Shown piece by piece: positions 50,251 through 62,694 of a DNA stretch of 64,000 bases (its first letter is position 1; each line of letters starts with the position of its first letter). The stretch spans positions 33,550,229-33,614,228 of the forward strand of contig CM049314.1 in NCBI GenBank assembly GCA_026874595.1, in the 5' to 3' direction. The notes under the pieces are model-generated. The model was not told the origin of the DNA. It ran no database searches and saw only the letters and a list, made by a program, of their open reading frames with translations. The DNA comes from Sipunculus nudus. Its lineage: Eukaryota; Annelida; Sipuncula; Golfingiida; Sipunculidae. Made by a program: the position numbers and the translations under genes.

Positions 50251-51481
50251 GATGTTACAATGCAATTTAAATGACAAGCTTATTTACAGGGAGTCCAGTA
50301 TGATTGATTGAGACTAATAAATCGCTCTTCATCCTCTCATTCTCATATTTCTCGGCTTATCCACACACCAGCTTGCTAAGTCCCCGGCTCCCGCCTTTAT
50401 ACTGTGTTAATAAACTTTCTTACCTCCCGCCCTTGATTAATTAGCTCCCAGTCCTTCTGTGGGCGTGAATACACTCTATGAATTCATGTTGTTCGTCATG
50501 TTTTAATTAATATGAATAAGGCTGGTGGGTCAAGACACGGAAGCTTTTGTTAATAATGATCCCATGGAAAGTACTTTAGCTTGAAGCGTTATAAATGGTT
50601 TAAATGCACTTTGTTGAATATTGAATCCAACATTTGCATAAACACTGACACAGGAAATTAAAAAAGGGACAAATGCAAATTCAGTGGTTCAAGCGCCTCA
50701 AAAATTGAAATAAACTTTTTTTTTTATAATTGGGTCACCAATTAAATCTTGTACCGAAATAACAACAGCTCATACTGATTAATGAACTGATTAATTAAAC
50801 GGTAAACATTCATTATTTATTTCAACTACAGCATATTGTATACTAATTAGCAAAGCTGGCTTGAACATAAATCCTTCAGTCTAGTATGAACCTTGCGATT
50901 ATGAAAACTTCCGTATGAATAAAACGCAGTTAAAAATAAGCAATGTTTTAGGAGTGGAAATACTAAATTCCATTCCTTAACATGTATAAACATCATGCAC
51001 GCTTTGCTTGAGTGACATTTGGATTGAATAATGAAACCAAGGTAAAAAGAAACCCCGCTTGACGACGTGCCAAGTAATATGACCCCTCTGTTTTTACATT
51101 CATTGTTTTGGTCCCGTGCATCCCACACCACTAGCTTATCATACCCGTCTATTGTTTTGTACTTGAAAACCAGTTCCGCTTCAACACAAAATACGGCAGA
51201 TGGTGCTTAATAATTAATTTATTGAAACCCGTCTATACTATTGTAATATTGATATATAACACAAAAACAGACCCGTAACAGGTGGCTATTCTTTGCACAG
51301 GTCATATGAATAACATACCTGTAGACAGTTGGTAAATTTAAAGTTTTTTTTCAAATTCCCCTTATCACATTTTATTGATAAAATAATCAATTGTGTTTTT
51401 TATGCTCCAGTAAGAACACTTGTACAAATACGAGTCTCAGAATAGATACAGATATAAAGAAACGGAATGAAAAGAAAATTA

Positions 51482-51518
51482 TATACATATATTACATATA
51501 TATATACACACACATATA

Positions 51519-51556
<38 letters not shown>
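51482..51556. repeat. (TA)n microsatellite with CA interruption
   Basis: TA run interrupted by acacacac near 51505-51514. Confidence 0.93.
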
Positions 51557-51559
<3 letters not shown>

Positions 51560-51970
51560 TGATATTACGGTTCGTTCCATTCATTGTAAGTACACTTTAT
51601 AAAGTCCTAAATATATAAAAACAAAACAGAAATCGCATTTATCAGCTGTGTATACTGTAGTATATAAAGGTGTATATGTTTTTGTTCGTTTTGTTTTTTA
51701 CATTGATCATTACGGTATCTTTATTTATTATTCGACACATTGGGAAACCTCATCTGGAACAGTCAGTCCTGTTCTCGCACTGCTTGCGGCGGATCAAATA
51801 GGCCCTATTTCAGAGGAACAACTTTTTTTCTGCCCTGATACACAATAGTAGTTGACGACAGATGGCGCCGCGTAATTATTGTAAGTAATTTGATATATCT
51901 CTATATTTATGGGTAATTATTGAAATGACAAACTTAGGACACACTTTGCATAATTCTCGACGTTTCAAGA

Positions 51971-51973
<3 letters not shown>

Positions 51974-52025
<52 letters not shown>
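51974..52025. repeat. (TA)n microsatellite
   Basis: About 26 TA units. Confidence 0.97.
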
Positions 52026-52028
<3 letters not shown>

Positions 52029-52263
52029 AGGTAAGCAACACAGGAGTTCTGTGATAAAAGTTAAGTGCGACGACTGTCAATTATAAAATAGAGAAGTGTC
52101 AGTGTGTTTAACAGCAACCACACTACGAGAACCAGTTTTCTTTATCATATTCACATGGTTTTACTGTATGTCTATCAAAGACATCTTACACAATGCAACT
52201 TGATGAGGTTTTGTTTGCAATATCGGTCGGTATTATTAATTTTTCATTGAATGTATTATATAT

Positions 52264-52580
52264 CTACTTTTTGAATACCATGTGCACGTTTGCGTCAGCA
52301 TAGCGTTTAACACGAGCGCTGCGGTTTATATTGACGGGTGTAAATTGAACACTTAGCACCCTTGAGGATGAGCAGATAATCCACGTGCTGCCACAGCAAC
52401 GGGAGTGCATCGGCAGCACTGAACTGATCGATAGGCTGACTGAAGGCTGCTCACCTGGAAAAGCAAGGACTGCCGTAATTTGAATGTATTTACACAGCGT
52501 AGAGTTATATTCTGACCACCAGTCTCTGTTCAGCCGACACGCAACGCCCTGCATCCACAGTTCTGTATAGATAATCCCTA
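52264..52580 (-). repeat. Dispersed repeat fragment A
   Basis: Its left part (52264-52480) matches 55375-55565 in inverted orientation at roughly 90 percent identity by eye; its right part (52498-52580) matches 53143-53220 directly. Two frames are open on the minus strand through the shared region (one containing FTPVNINRSARVKRYADANV). Differences between copies fall evenly over codon positions, so it does not look constrained as protein. Confidence 0.8.
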
Positions 52581-53008
52581 AACTGGACCGTCATATTTTT
52601 TTTTCTTTCTTTAATTATGCTTTCTGCTTTTTCTGCAATATGGCTGATTGAACAAAAAAAAAAAAACCTTGAGCACATGGAAGGTACTGAAGTTCACCTG
52701 GTGGTTATATCTTGACCTAATTTTCAATGTCAAGGTCGTACACTCCATATCCTTTTCCCTACTATCGATTATTTCCGAAATCGATCTTAGAACCCGGAGG
52801 AACGCACTGGGGATAAATAAAACTCATCTGAAAATAAAATCATCTATTGAATCCGTCAGTCTTTAAGAAAATGAAAAGTTAAAACAAATATTATATCGGG
52901 GTTGCTACGCTAGATATTATTCATCAAAGATTAATAAGAAAAAAAATCTTGCATTTTATTCATATTTTTACCTTTATATGCAGCTTATAAATAATTTTCA
53001 AGAAGTAA

Positions 53009-53010
<2 letters not shown>

Positions 53011-53078
<68 letters not shown>
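53011..53078. repeat. Compound (CT)n(TA)n microsatellite
   Basis: About 15 CT units pass into TA. Reversed, this is the same (TA)n(AG)n compound seen elsewhere in the window. Confidence 0.96.
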
Positions 53079-53083
<5 letters not shown>

Positions 53084-53142
53084 GCGTATGTCTTAGATGT
53101 TTGTTAATATCCATTGAAGATGCCCGTTTCAATATTCTGTAA

Positions 53143-53220
53143 GTGGAGAGTTATATTCTGACCACCCGTCTCTGTTCAGCCGACATGCAACATCCTGCAT
53201 TCAAAATACTGTATGAGTAA
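53143..53220 (-). repeat. Dispersed repeat fragment C
   Basis: gagagttatattctgaccacc and ctctgttcagccgaca match fragment A's right part, in the same orientation and about 640 bp from it. Confidence 0.75.
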
Positions 53221-53489
53221 TCCCCTGAGTGAATTGTTTGAGCCCGTTTTAATATCCTTTATAAAACGAATGAGGTTGGCAAAAGGTTATGTTTTAAAAA
53301 AGTGTTACGTTTAAAATAAATTATAAAGGTTGCTACCACAACGCGTACTCTGGTCTTTAAATGGAAGACGCCTGTAAGCCCCAACATGAAGTAAAGTCAC
53401 GTGGTGTGTTGTAAAGTGATCGTGTTGCGGGACTCCTACCCTGTGGAAGCCTTGTTCGGTACAGAGTTTATGATCCTTCCAGGAGCGCG

Positions 53490-53880
53490 AGGGTATTTAA
53501 GGGAGCTATTTTGTTCTTGTGTTTTTTTCATTCGTCTTTTGTCTCTGCCGGGTGAGCTTTAAGTAGTGTTTCCTTAATGAAGGCTGCTGGGACGGACGTC
53601 CTCCTGCTATGTACGACTCGGCTTCTTTCAGTCGCTCATTATCAGCGTTTGACAGGCCGGACGATATCTTTATTGCATGACACCCAGTGACGTCAGCAAA
53701 TCAATCCCGCCCGTTGGTAACAGTCTCTACCTGCAGTTTAGGCTTCACAGGCGATTATTATCCCCGAACTTAATATCCGAAGCTACAAAAGTAGAAGAAC
53801 CAATTTTAAGCGGGATGAAAATGTTCGCGCCATTTCACATTGTGCTTGCCCTTGTCTGGATTTCGGGGTGCCATCCTTGA
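53490..53880 (+). CDS. Possible first exon with signal-peptide-like start
   Basis: A TATA-like gtatttaagg lies at 53492-53501 and is followed by a T-rich stretch. In a 67-codon open frame (53677-53880) an internal ATG near 53815 begins MKMFAPFHIVLALVWISGC, a short basic start and a hydrophobic core like a secretion signal. The frame stops two residues later, so a gene would need splicing, for example at the gtgcca after ISG. No downstream exon is identified and no homologue is recognised. This is a weak, hypothesis-level call. Confidence 0.2.
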
Positions 53881-54470
53881 TTTTAGCCCTGGTCCGCTTT
53901 GTGTGAATTATGCAGTGGAGTTACTGTGGTTCGTCTGTCACTTTTACCCAGAGTGCTCTCGGCCGCGGCTGATTCTTGGCGGGAGTGACACAGTAAGCAG
54001 ACGACAACGAAGACTATCAGACTATGAACGGAAACACCCGAAGCAAGTAAATAACATCGTTGGTCCCAATTACGGACACTGGCGAAAGTTAGGGCATTTT
54101 ATCCTTAACAGAGGGGCGTCCGTACTAGAAAGGTCACGGACCTAAACATTTATTTGTCGTAGTTATTACTAAACACAGAAGGAATGAAAAAGTACCCTTC
54201 GTAAAGAGATAACGTAGGAAAGCATTTTTTTTTCTAGTGAACCAGTACCCTCCAAAAAATATTCGTTCAATATACACTTATATAATGTAAAAGTGACTAT
54301 CCATATTTGAAAGACAATTTATTCATAGTAAATTATTAGTAGAATCCACATTTATATAAATGAGAGCCTGTTTTTATCACATAACTGTCAATCAATCGTC
54401 ACTTCCGCAATATTCTTTACGTATGGTTAATTTATGTTTGTGAGAGTTAAAAGAGGAAGACACGAATGCA

Positions 54471-54640
54471 AGGGGGGATTAAGGATTTGGGAAAAGGAGG
54501 GGTCCAACTCAGGAGGACAATACAAAGCCTGAGAAAATGTCCCCGGTTCCGGAAAGAGGGAGGGGGGGTTGGCTGCGATGATCTAAAACCCTAAAAAAGG
54601 CGGAAGCTGGCGAACCCTCCCTCTCGATCCACTTCAAGGA
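54471..54640. repeat. Degenerate G-rich dispersed repeat
   Basis: Starts aggggggattaaggatt and ends ccctctcgatccactt, with G-runs and gtccccggttccgg inside. The ends look like inverted ggggggat / atcc remnants and resemble the 25.1 kb G-rich repeat end. Confidence 0.4.
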
Positions 54641-55374
54641 TGTGATGACAGTGGATTATCAATAGGGACGATATTCTTATATATGTGCTTAATATCGTTC
54701 CAAGAGCTGTGATGGTATATAATGATATCTTGTTAAAACATCATGGTACCCTCGAAAACTAATAATAATATTAAGCAATACATTTTGAATCTGAATGTAA
54801 GCATGCGATATAAATTGACCACATTTCAGGGTATGTATGAGTTCTGAATGGTAAGTCTAAACAATTTGGCCAAATCGTCAGGACAGTCTAAAAAAATCTA
54901 ATACCAGGTATACGGCTGTCATAGCTCTCGGCTGTCCAATCACAGCGAACTCTCTCCAAAGATTTAATTAAACCTTGAACTTCCATTCTCGTTAACATTT
55001 CAACGGCTTTCTGTGGTTGCCATTATTTGTTTCTTTTACGGAATAAAAAAAAAACCTGTAGAAAGTCAAATGGTGGTATGGAAGAAATCCCGGATGTTGC
55101 AAGTCGGATGCCGGAAGGATAAAAATAAATATTTTAGCGCCTTTAAATCAATCTGATAGAATATTGCAACGTTGCATCAGTACTTTTGTGAATATGAGAG
55201 AACAGGTCATTATATTCCGCACAGGAATGAAATATTTAATAAAGGTCAGATGGGATTGTAACGGCTAAATTACAGTTTGCTGTTTATTCCTCAACCCCTG
55301 CGACTTAACATAGAGCTGTGTTCAAAATATAAATTGGAAAATGTAAGTAGATAAACATTACGGCAGTACTTGCT

Positions 55375-55565
55375 TTTTCAGGTGAGCAGTCTTCAGTCAG
55401 CCTATCGATCAGTTCAGCGTTGCTGATGCACTCTCGTTGCTTTGGCAGCACGTGGATTATCCGATCATCTTCAAGGGTGCTTAGTGCTCAATTTACGCCC
55501 GTCAATATAAACCGCAGCGTTCGTGTTAAACGCTATGCTGACGCAAACGTGGTATTCAGAAAGCA
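55375..55565 (+). repeat. Dispersed repeat fragment B
   Basis: Inverted copy of 52264-52480. It shares cagcctatcgatcagttcag, gcagcacgtggattatc, gtcaatataaaccgcagcg and gttaaacgctatgctgacg. In one of the two frames open in fragment A, this copy has a TAG where A has AAG. Confidence 0.8.
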
Positions 55566-55639
55566 GACATACAATACATTTAATAAAAAAAATAAAATAC
55601 GGACCAGTTTTTCTAATAAAGAGCTCAGGCAGTTGTAGG

Positions 55640-56400
55640 CTATAATGTACGATGTTTCTGACAGACATACAGTCACACCTGTTAAATATAACTGAAATAT
55701 TATAATAGTTCTAACACAATGTCTAGCACAAATACAGGAAACCTTATGTCTGCGACCGCCTCTCGGATAAAAGTAATGGGTCGTGTTAGTTTGGTGGTTG
55801 TGTAACTGTGTCCTAAAATCCATACATTTGAGCAGACACAACGATCGTATAGTGATACTTGTTGATAAAATACATTTTGTGAACATGTAAAAACATTGAA
55901 ATAAGTAAATAATTCCATAGAATAAATCACGTGATACACAGCTTCTCTTGTGAACTTCTAATTCTGATTTGGCGGCAGATTGGTTAGAAATGATACATGC
56001 ATAACATCTTGAAAATTAATGTGTCAAGTGTTACCCATATGTTAAGTTTTACAAAGAATTATATAGTCGAAACATGAAATAATATTCAACAAACCGATTT
56101 CAGTCATTACACAGTGGGATAGCGTGATGAAAATAGTAGTCGAGCAACCCCACGAGCATGCGCACTGCGCATATTTGACGTGATCTCCTGCCTTGTTCGG
56201 GTCAGCTGAAATTCTACCGGGGGTATTGGCTTCGATTTGTCCCTGCTATTTAAAGAGTGTGCGGAAAAAAAAAACAGACTTCACTCCAGCAACGGGGGGG
56301 GGGAATCTGTTGCATCCTCAGTACTACTGTATACAATCAATCAGTTCACGCATACACGAATATATGCACATGGGAACAGAGGTTTACTATCCTAGTCATA

Positions 56401-56455
<55 letters not shown>

Positions 56456-59400
56456 TCGATGTGTGTGGGACTGCTTGGACATGCACCCTCGCCAGGACCC
56501 CCTGATCAAAATTAAGTGTCTTGTACTACAGTGTCTCATTTAAATAACACGGGTTCACATGGTCAGTTGATGAACAAATGCTGCCACTAATACCTGTGTA
56601 TGGGGCGTCACCCCTGCCCGGTGTCACAATGATGTACACTTTGGAATTAAAATATATTCTGGTGGTCAAGATTTCCTCCAAAATTTAACTGACTTGTCCT
56701 TCCACGATATTTCTTCAAAATTCTTTCCTAAGTTTTTTTGCTTAAAGTTGCTAACAATCAAATCAACCAACCAACCATCTAATCAGCCAAGGGAAAGCAT
56801 AATACTGTCCTGGCGGAGGTAAAATAATAAAAATATTCAGGTAGAGTACACACAAATACAATTTTTTGTTTGTTTATAAAGCGAAAATAAAAATAGATAG
56901 GAAATTATGGGATATTTGTCCTGACCAAGACATTGGAAGACACCAGAACAATAAATATCAATATCTGGTCTCAATCCTGTCCACGGATAATATGTAGGAC
57001 CTCTGTACATCACTCGTAAGTCATCATGCGCTTTCCGGGTGATCAGCCACCAAGTTTACTTGTAATATTTCAAAGCTGTACACACACGTCGTGTGGGGGC
57101 AATATTTGGTGGAATTTAATCCACGCCCAAGGGTGTCATAGCTCAATTCAAGGCAGATTAAGTGCTACAGCAATGCCAAACCCATGTTGTATCAGCAGAA
57201 ATTGCATGAGCAAGCCCGCGGAAGAGAGATACAGAGGGTTTACGGAGGTCCGGTGCATCATGTTCCAGTGATCGGCGTTTTATTGCGTGATAACAACATC
57301 TTGAACCGTACTAACGGCCAGATTTGGATGTTCCTCGCCCACTCGATCCAGCAGACGGACAGGTCCACGGATACACTTCACGGGCATTATTTCTTCTTAA
57401 TTGGTTATGACGTCATCTGGAAATGACTTGGGTTGTTATGCTTTTTCTTGTGATTGTCTGTCTAGCCAGATATCCAACTTTGTTGGTTTCAAGATTCCAA
57501 TATAGACAAGTCACGTATGACAGAAGAGATTGTAGGAAACACGTACCGCAAGTTGATCAGGTCGCTTCCTTTTACATAACCAGAAATAGATTATTGTGGA
57601 GTAACTAAAACTTAATATCCGTATGAGAGGTTTGGATGTTCTAATTCTGTATTAGAGCATGTTAACCGGAAGTTGTGTGCTACGTTACGCGCATTATTAT
57701 AAGAAGAAAACATGCCTTGTCTCATCAACTATTCCTAGAATTTGGCCTCTGACGGAACAATCCAAACACGCTGAGACTTCCAGATTCCCAGTTGTAAAAA
57801 AAAAAAAAACACTGGAGCTACGTCATCAGCTTCAAATATCTCGATTAAATAAAAGAAAATCGTTATTCAAGTGCATTTGATATATCCTATACATCCACAC
57901 CATATATCGCAGTACTCTGATAATGATGGTGTTCAGACCATTCTGCTCAAATAACAAATCCTATATAGAGACATTATATTTAATTTACGAAATATATAAA
58001 CGTATATATACGTTCAATGAATATTGGAAAGAAAATCAATGATATTTGAACGAAATCTGTCTCGTATAAATGCGTGACATGGTCATTATCATTCGCTCAC
58101 AATGTAGCAGTTTGATATAATTTTTACGTCATGTAAGAAATTTTCATCATAAAATAAACAGAATATGAACAAGCAAGGCATATGCAATATTGTCGTCTGT
58201 GCAGCCAACATTCAGTTTTGTTTCCAGTGAAAGAAAGAAATATATATAAAATTGAGGTTCACACTTTCAGTCATTAAAATATATTATTTACACTTGCATG
58301 TTGTCTGTTCAATTGCTGCATGATTTTCTCCAGCAAAACATTTTAGTAGCCGAGTTTAACAAAATCAGATGTCAAGTTATTACTGTATATGCCACAATGC
58401 ATTTTTATGCGTATACGCATGCCAATTTGTTTCAGCACAATGTAAGTTGCATGTCCCACATCCGTATTGAAGTGTCATCGCATATTGTAAAAAAAAAATT
58501 CTCTGCCTTTATGAGATTTATAATAAACTTATAACGTTTCTCTATATTTATCTTAACTGTTATGTAAATAGATACTTGTACCAATGACAAGCACGACTGT
58601 TCAATAAAGAACCTGGCATAGAACTTAATTACATCGTACTAAAGGCATGCCCAACTGTATAATACGCATTTGTACGTAGAACTTATTTTACATCATATGC
58701 ATTTGTTTAATACGATGCAAATATTTAGTAATTGAAAATTAGTGGCCAACTCACCCAGTCTAATGGCCACATCGGCTTGTACTCCGGTGCAGTGTTTAGT
58801 ATTTCTCCAAATAACAGCAACAGCTGTAAGTAATATAAACGTTTAGCGAGAGACATTTAATTCTCGAATAATCACATTTGCTATCATTAACCATAAGTTT
58901 TCTCAGTAAACCAGGTTTTGAGGGCAGACATCATTATAATAACCAAGTTCTGTTGTGGGAGGGCCAACATGTGGGGCAACTGGTAATAACGGTTCTGTAC
59001 CGGGATCAAATGATTATACACACGGGTAATTCCCATTATAAAAACCCACATGGGCCAGGTGAAAGTCTGGATATATACACACTGCCAGTATATCACGCAT
59101 GCATAATCTGTGATACACCAACGAACGCGACAAATGTTGTCTTAATGACCTGATAATTACCAGACGCTGCAAGGGAAAACGGCTACAAGAGAATTGGTCT
59201 GTGCCACTATGGGTTCCTTTGAAAGCCTGTGTTACATGTTATGGGAAGCTACTGGAGATTGCATGGGATACCGTCACGTGTTCAAGATTATATAATATGG
59301 TATCGTTATATGTTGTTTTCCTAAACAGTGACAAATTAAACTATGAAAACAGCAGTATCACTGCCACGCCCAACCACATATCTGCCTGAAAGATTTCAGC

Positions 59401-60824
59401 GAGCCCATGTTAAATAATAAAGAAACTTGGGCCTAGACAGATCATGTATATTTGTATATTAAAAAAATAAAACATATCTTGAGTAGTTTATTTCGAAAAT
59501 TAGTTTATACATTATTCTACTTTTTACCTGAAATAACCACATTTCCGTCTACACTTACGTGAATTTTGGTCTGTGTTTCTATTTATGCATCAGCTATATG
59601 GATTTATTCTGTGGTCAAAAAATGTTTCCAGCGTGGCGTCAGTTATGCGATGAGATGTTTCCCAATTTGAACACACTTTTATATATCTACTTTGTTATGA
59701 TAAATTGTGCTGGCGGTGTAAAGACCTCAAGATACCCCCGTGTCAGATTGTCCCCCTTTATCCGAAATTGTTTTCAAATTATCCCCGCCGTAGTCTAAGA
59801 TGACAGCAGATTATTCCGTCCTGTTCAGATTACCAACCCACCCCTTGCTTATGCGCTCTATTCATTATATTTTTATAGAACAAAACCTTATCAAAGTCGC
59901 GAAAATATTTATTGTAAACTTTTTTCATGTGCAAAACACATTACATGCTAACCCATGATATACACAGAGCCAAAATAATTCGAGAAAACCAGAAAAATAC
60001 ATATATAAAAGATATTACAGTTAAAAAAAAACAAACAAACAAAAAATTTTGAAGATTGATATGAAAGTGTAGATGGAGAAATGAAATCGATTTCATCCGT
60101 GTCTTGGTAATCTGGATGTGATTTAAAGTTATCAGGGATATTCTGCATCGGGGCTAAGCTGAGCCCGCTACACCGAGGACTCGTTATACATGACGCTGTG
60201 TGGTTGTTACCAGTGACTGATCTGGACATCAGACAACCACAGGCTTCGTGTTACGTAACACGGAGCGACGGTCCGGACAAACTCCCTCCCAAACCAGCCG
60301 ATCAAACCCAACTTGTACATCCATTATTGAACCTGCTGCGTCTTTACTGTAATACCATAAAATCAAGAAATAAATCTACGTTACCAACTACACGGAAGAG
60401 GAAAGTCACTCAGGACTTTCTATCTAAGGGGAAATTTCATTTTGATTATCGACTCGTTCTTGGCGATGAATTTTTTATTAACTCTTAAAAAATGTACAAC
60501 AGAATATTAAGCATATTGTTATGAAATGCATTACGAACAATATTTTAAAACGTTCCCTCATATGCTACTCTATACCCCGATCAGTAATATGTTTAAAAGC
60601 AAACGGAGCCAGGATATGCGAGATTTTTACTTGACCTAGAAAACTGAAGCTGGTCATTGAATGACTTTCATGTAACTTTTGAAGATTTTGAAAAAAAAAT
60701 AACAATTCATTTTTATTTTTTGTGACATATCACTTCTTCTAAGGTGCTCAAATTGCATCGCATAATTTATCGATAATCAATTTATCTTTTTACCGGCGTA
60801 AAGAACAGCAATCAAACGCGCGCG

Positions 60825-60828
<4 letters not shown>
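55640..60828. other. AT-rich DNA, no gene recognised
   Basis: Contains (TA)n at 56405-56454, a poly-G run near 56295-56303 and short frames without motifs. The longest plus-strand frame is 56193-56543, whose C-terminal half is (TA)n translation. A 96-codon plus frame at 60198-60488 is basic and Ser/Thr-rich towards its end; I could not assign it. Confidence 0.4.
56405..56454. repeat. (TA)n microsatellite
   Basis: About 25 TA units. Confidence 0.97.

Positions 60829-60865
<37 letters not shown>
60829..60865. repeat. (CA)n microsatellite
   Basis: About 18 CA units immediately upstream of the truncated SINE. Confidence 0.97.
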
Positions 60866-60866
<1 letters not shown>

Positions 60867-60869
<3 letters not shown>

Positions 60870-61141
60870 GGCTTAATGGGAAGGCTGTATCCCACAGCCG
60901 TGTATCACTCACAAACGAGTGCGTCTTTGGGGGGTTTCTCGGTGTAGTGACCAAGCAGTGGGGATGATTACATACCCAGGACCTGCAGGTGCGGTAGACA
61001 ATAAGATAAAATGACAGGAAGCGAGTGCTACCGCCCTGTCACGTAGTCCAAAACCGAAATGGAACTCTGCAGATGTACATACTAAGCTTAAGAATGAGAT
61101 AAGTCAGCATAAAAATATGGAGGTTACCTCCATTAAGAAAA
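60867..61141 (+). mobile_element. 5'-truncated SINE, same family as 26.5 kb
   Basis: Collinear with the complete SINE read on its own sense strand: gcaggcttaatgggaaggc, cactcacaaacgagtgcg, the cccagg-cc-gcaggtgc block, then tatggaggttacctcc and an A-rich end. The tRNA-like head is missing and the copy begins directly after (CA)n. Numerous substitutions make it older than the 26.5 kb copy. Confidence 0.85.
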
Positions 61142-62003
61142 CCATTTAAAACCTTTATAAAAATATATCGGTATATTAAGAAAGGTTGATACGAACATGA
61201 CGTTTATTATAAACACTCATTTTGGTCCCCGTTTTCAAAACAGTCTCCGGCCATTTGACATTTTGCCACTTTTTGAGACTTTTCAATATGGCGGCTTAAA
61301 GATCATTATATTCGGAGAACATCGACAAATCAAAGGTGTAATTTTATGGAGTCATTTAACTTATGCCCTGCTTTTGATTAAGTCTATACATATACCTCAT
61401 GTAAAAAGTAATCTCATGTTCCAATATAATCGCCATTTGTTTCAGAATGGCCGCCACTTTTTTACAAAATGGCCGGAAAAATCATCCTAAAGGAGGACAT
61501 TGCTTCCAGAGGAGTTATCAGAGCTGGTTATACATGTATCATCACTAAATTTAATGGACAGAATTCGTTTCTGATACTCTAAATATTAAAATTATTACTT
61601 TTAGAGTTTGTTCTATACAAGTTTAGATCTTTCTTTACACGATTTATTTAGAAATAAATGAAGCTAATAATAATTAACGTGATAACACAACGTCATGACT
61701 GTAATTGATGACACGTGATGTCATGATGGTAGAGGGGGCGGGGGTCTGTCTTATATTGAAAACTATTATCATAACTTTCACGAATCATTTTATATAAAGT
61801 TGATTTACTGAAGCATATGATTCAAAGAAATTGATTTATACATGATAGAATCTGAGAATGAATATGAAACTATTCTTACGATCATGAAAGTTCCTACGCG
61901 TATTGTTTGTTATATTAACATGTTTTATAATTGGGTAACGTTATTTTCTCTCCATAAATCTACTGTAACAGTTTTAGTCATTCGATTATTATATCAGCTT
62001 TTG
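61142..62003. other. AT-rich DNA, no gene seen
   Basis: caatatggcgg, aatggccgccac and aaatggccgg motifs at 61285-61480 suggest a short dispersed repeat; no coding evidence. Confidence 0.4.

Positions 62004-62058
<55 letters not shown>
62004..62058. repeat. (TA)n microsatellite
   Basis: TA run of about 25 units just upstream of the hairpin cluster. Confidence 0.96.
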
Positions 62059-62060
62059 AT

Positions 62061-62415
62061 ACACTGTTAAAAGTTGCACGTAAAATAACGGTGCTTTGCA
62101 CCGGCAGCAAAGTTGACAGTGCAATGCACCGTTATTTTACGTGCAAAGAAATAACGCAGTGCGCTAAATAACGTCGCATTGCACCGTAATTTTACAGCGC
62201 TTTGGGACGTAAATAAACGGTGCTTAGCCACGGGAAATAACGGGCATCTGTTATTTTACGGGACAATATGCCGTTATTTTACAGTGCTAAGAGACGTGAA
62301 TAAACAGTGATTTAAACTGGAATCAGGGCATTGCACCGTTATTTCACGGTGCTTTCATATGTAGAATAACAAAACATTGTTACTTTATAATAAATAACAG
62401 TGCTTTGCACTTGGA
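62061..62415. repeat. Hairpin and motif cluster (gcaccgttattttac)
   Basis: A 15-bp motif, gtaaaataacggtgc, and its complement recur with variation about a dozen times in both orientations. The strongest structure is 62074-62101 paired with 62119-62146: 28-bp arms with a single mismatch and a 17-nt loop. Another small hairpin, gcaccgt-6 nt-acggtgc, lies near 62335-62354. The cluster ends with aataacagtgctttgcac at about 62395-62412. Confidence 0.85.
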
Positions 62416-62694
62416 GCTATACACTGTTACAGGTTTCCATAATCTTTCTCAAAACGTTTCTGTCTTGTCACTCCGGACGAACCCTTTATTTGTATCTGTG
62501 TACTTCAGGTTTCTCATAACATGTTTTTTAGATTTTACCAGTAAAATATTACGAACGAAGTCAGACCTCCTTATGATGATAGAGTTGTAACTTTCTGTTT
62601 GACAGTCAAGTGTCCCGAAAATCAAAACAGGATATCCACAGAGGGAAATGAATCCAGGCTAATTTGGGAAATGGCATAAAAAATGCATGCTCAC

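Larger units (their letters stand above)
47231..52250. other. AT-rich DNA with microsatellites, no gene seen
   Basis: Contains two (TA)n arrays at 47.5-47.7 kb, SINE-like pieces at 48245-48470 and 50065-50250, (TA)n at 51482-51556 and 51974-52025, and a CTCF-like agatggcgcc near 51861-51875. No recognised protein. Confidence 0.4.
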
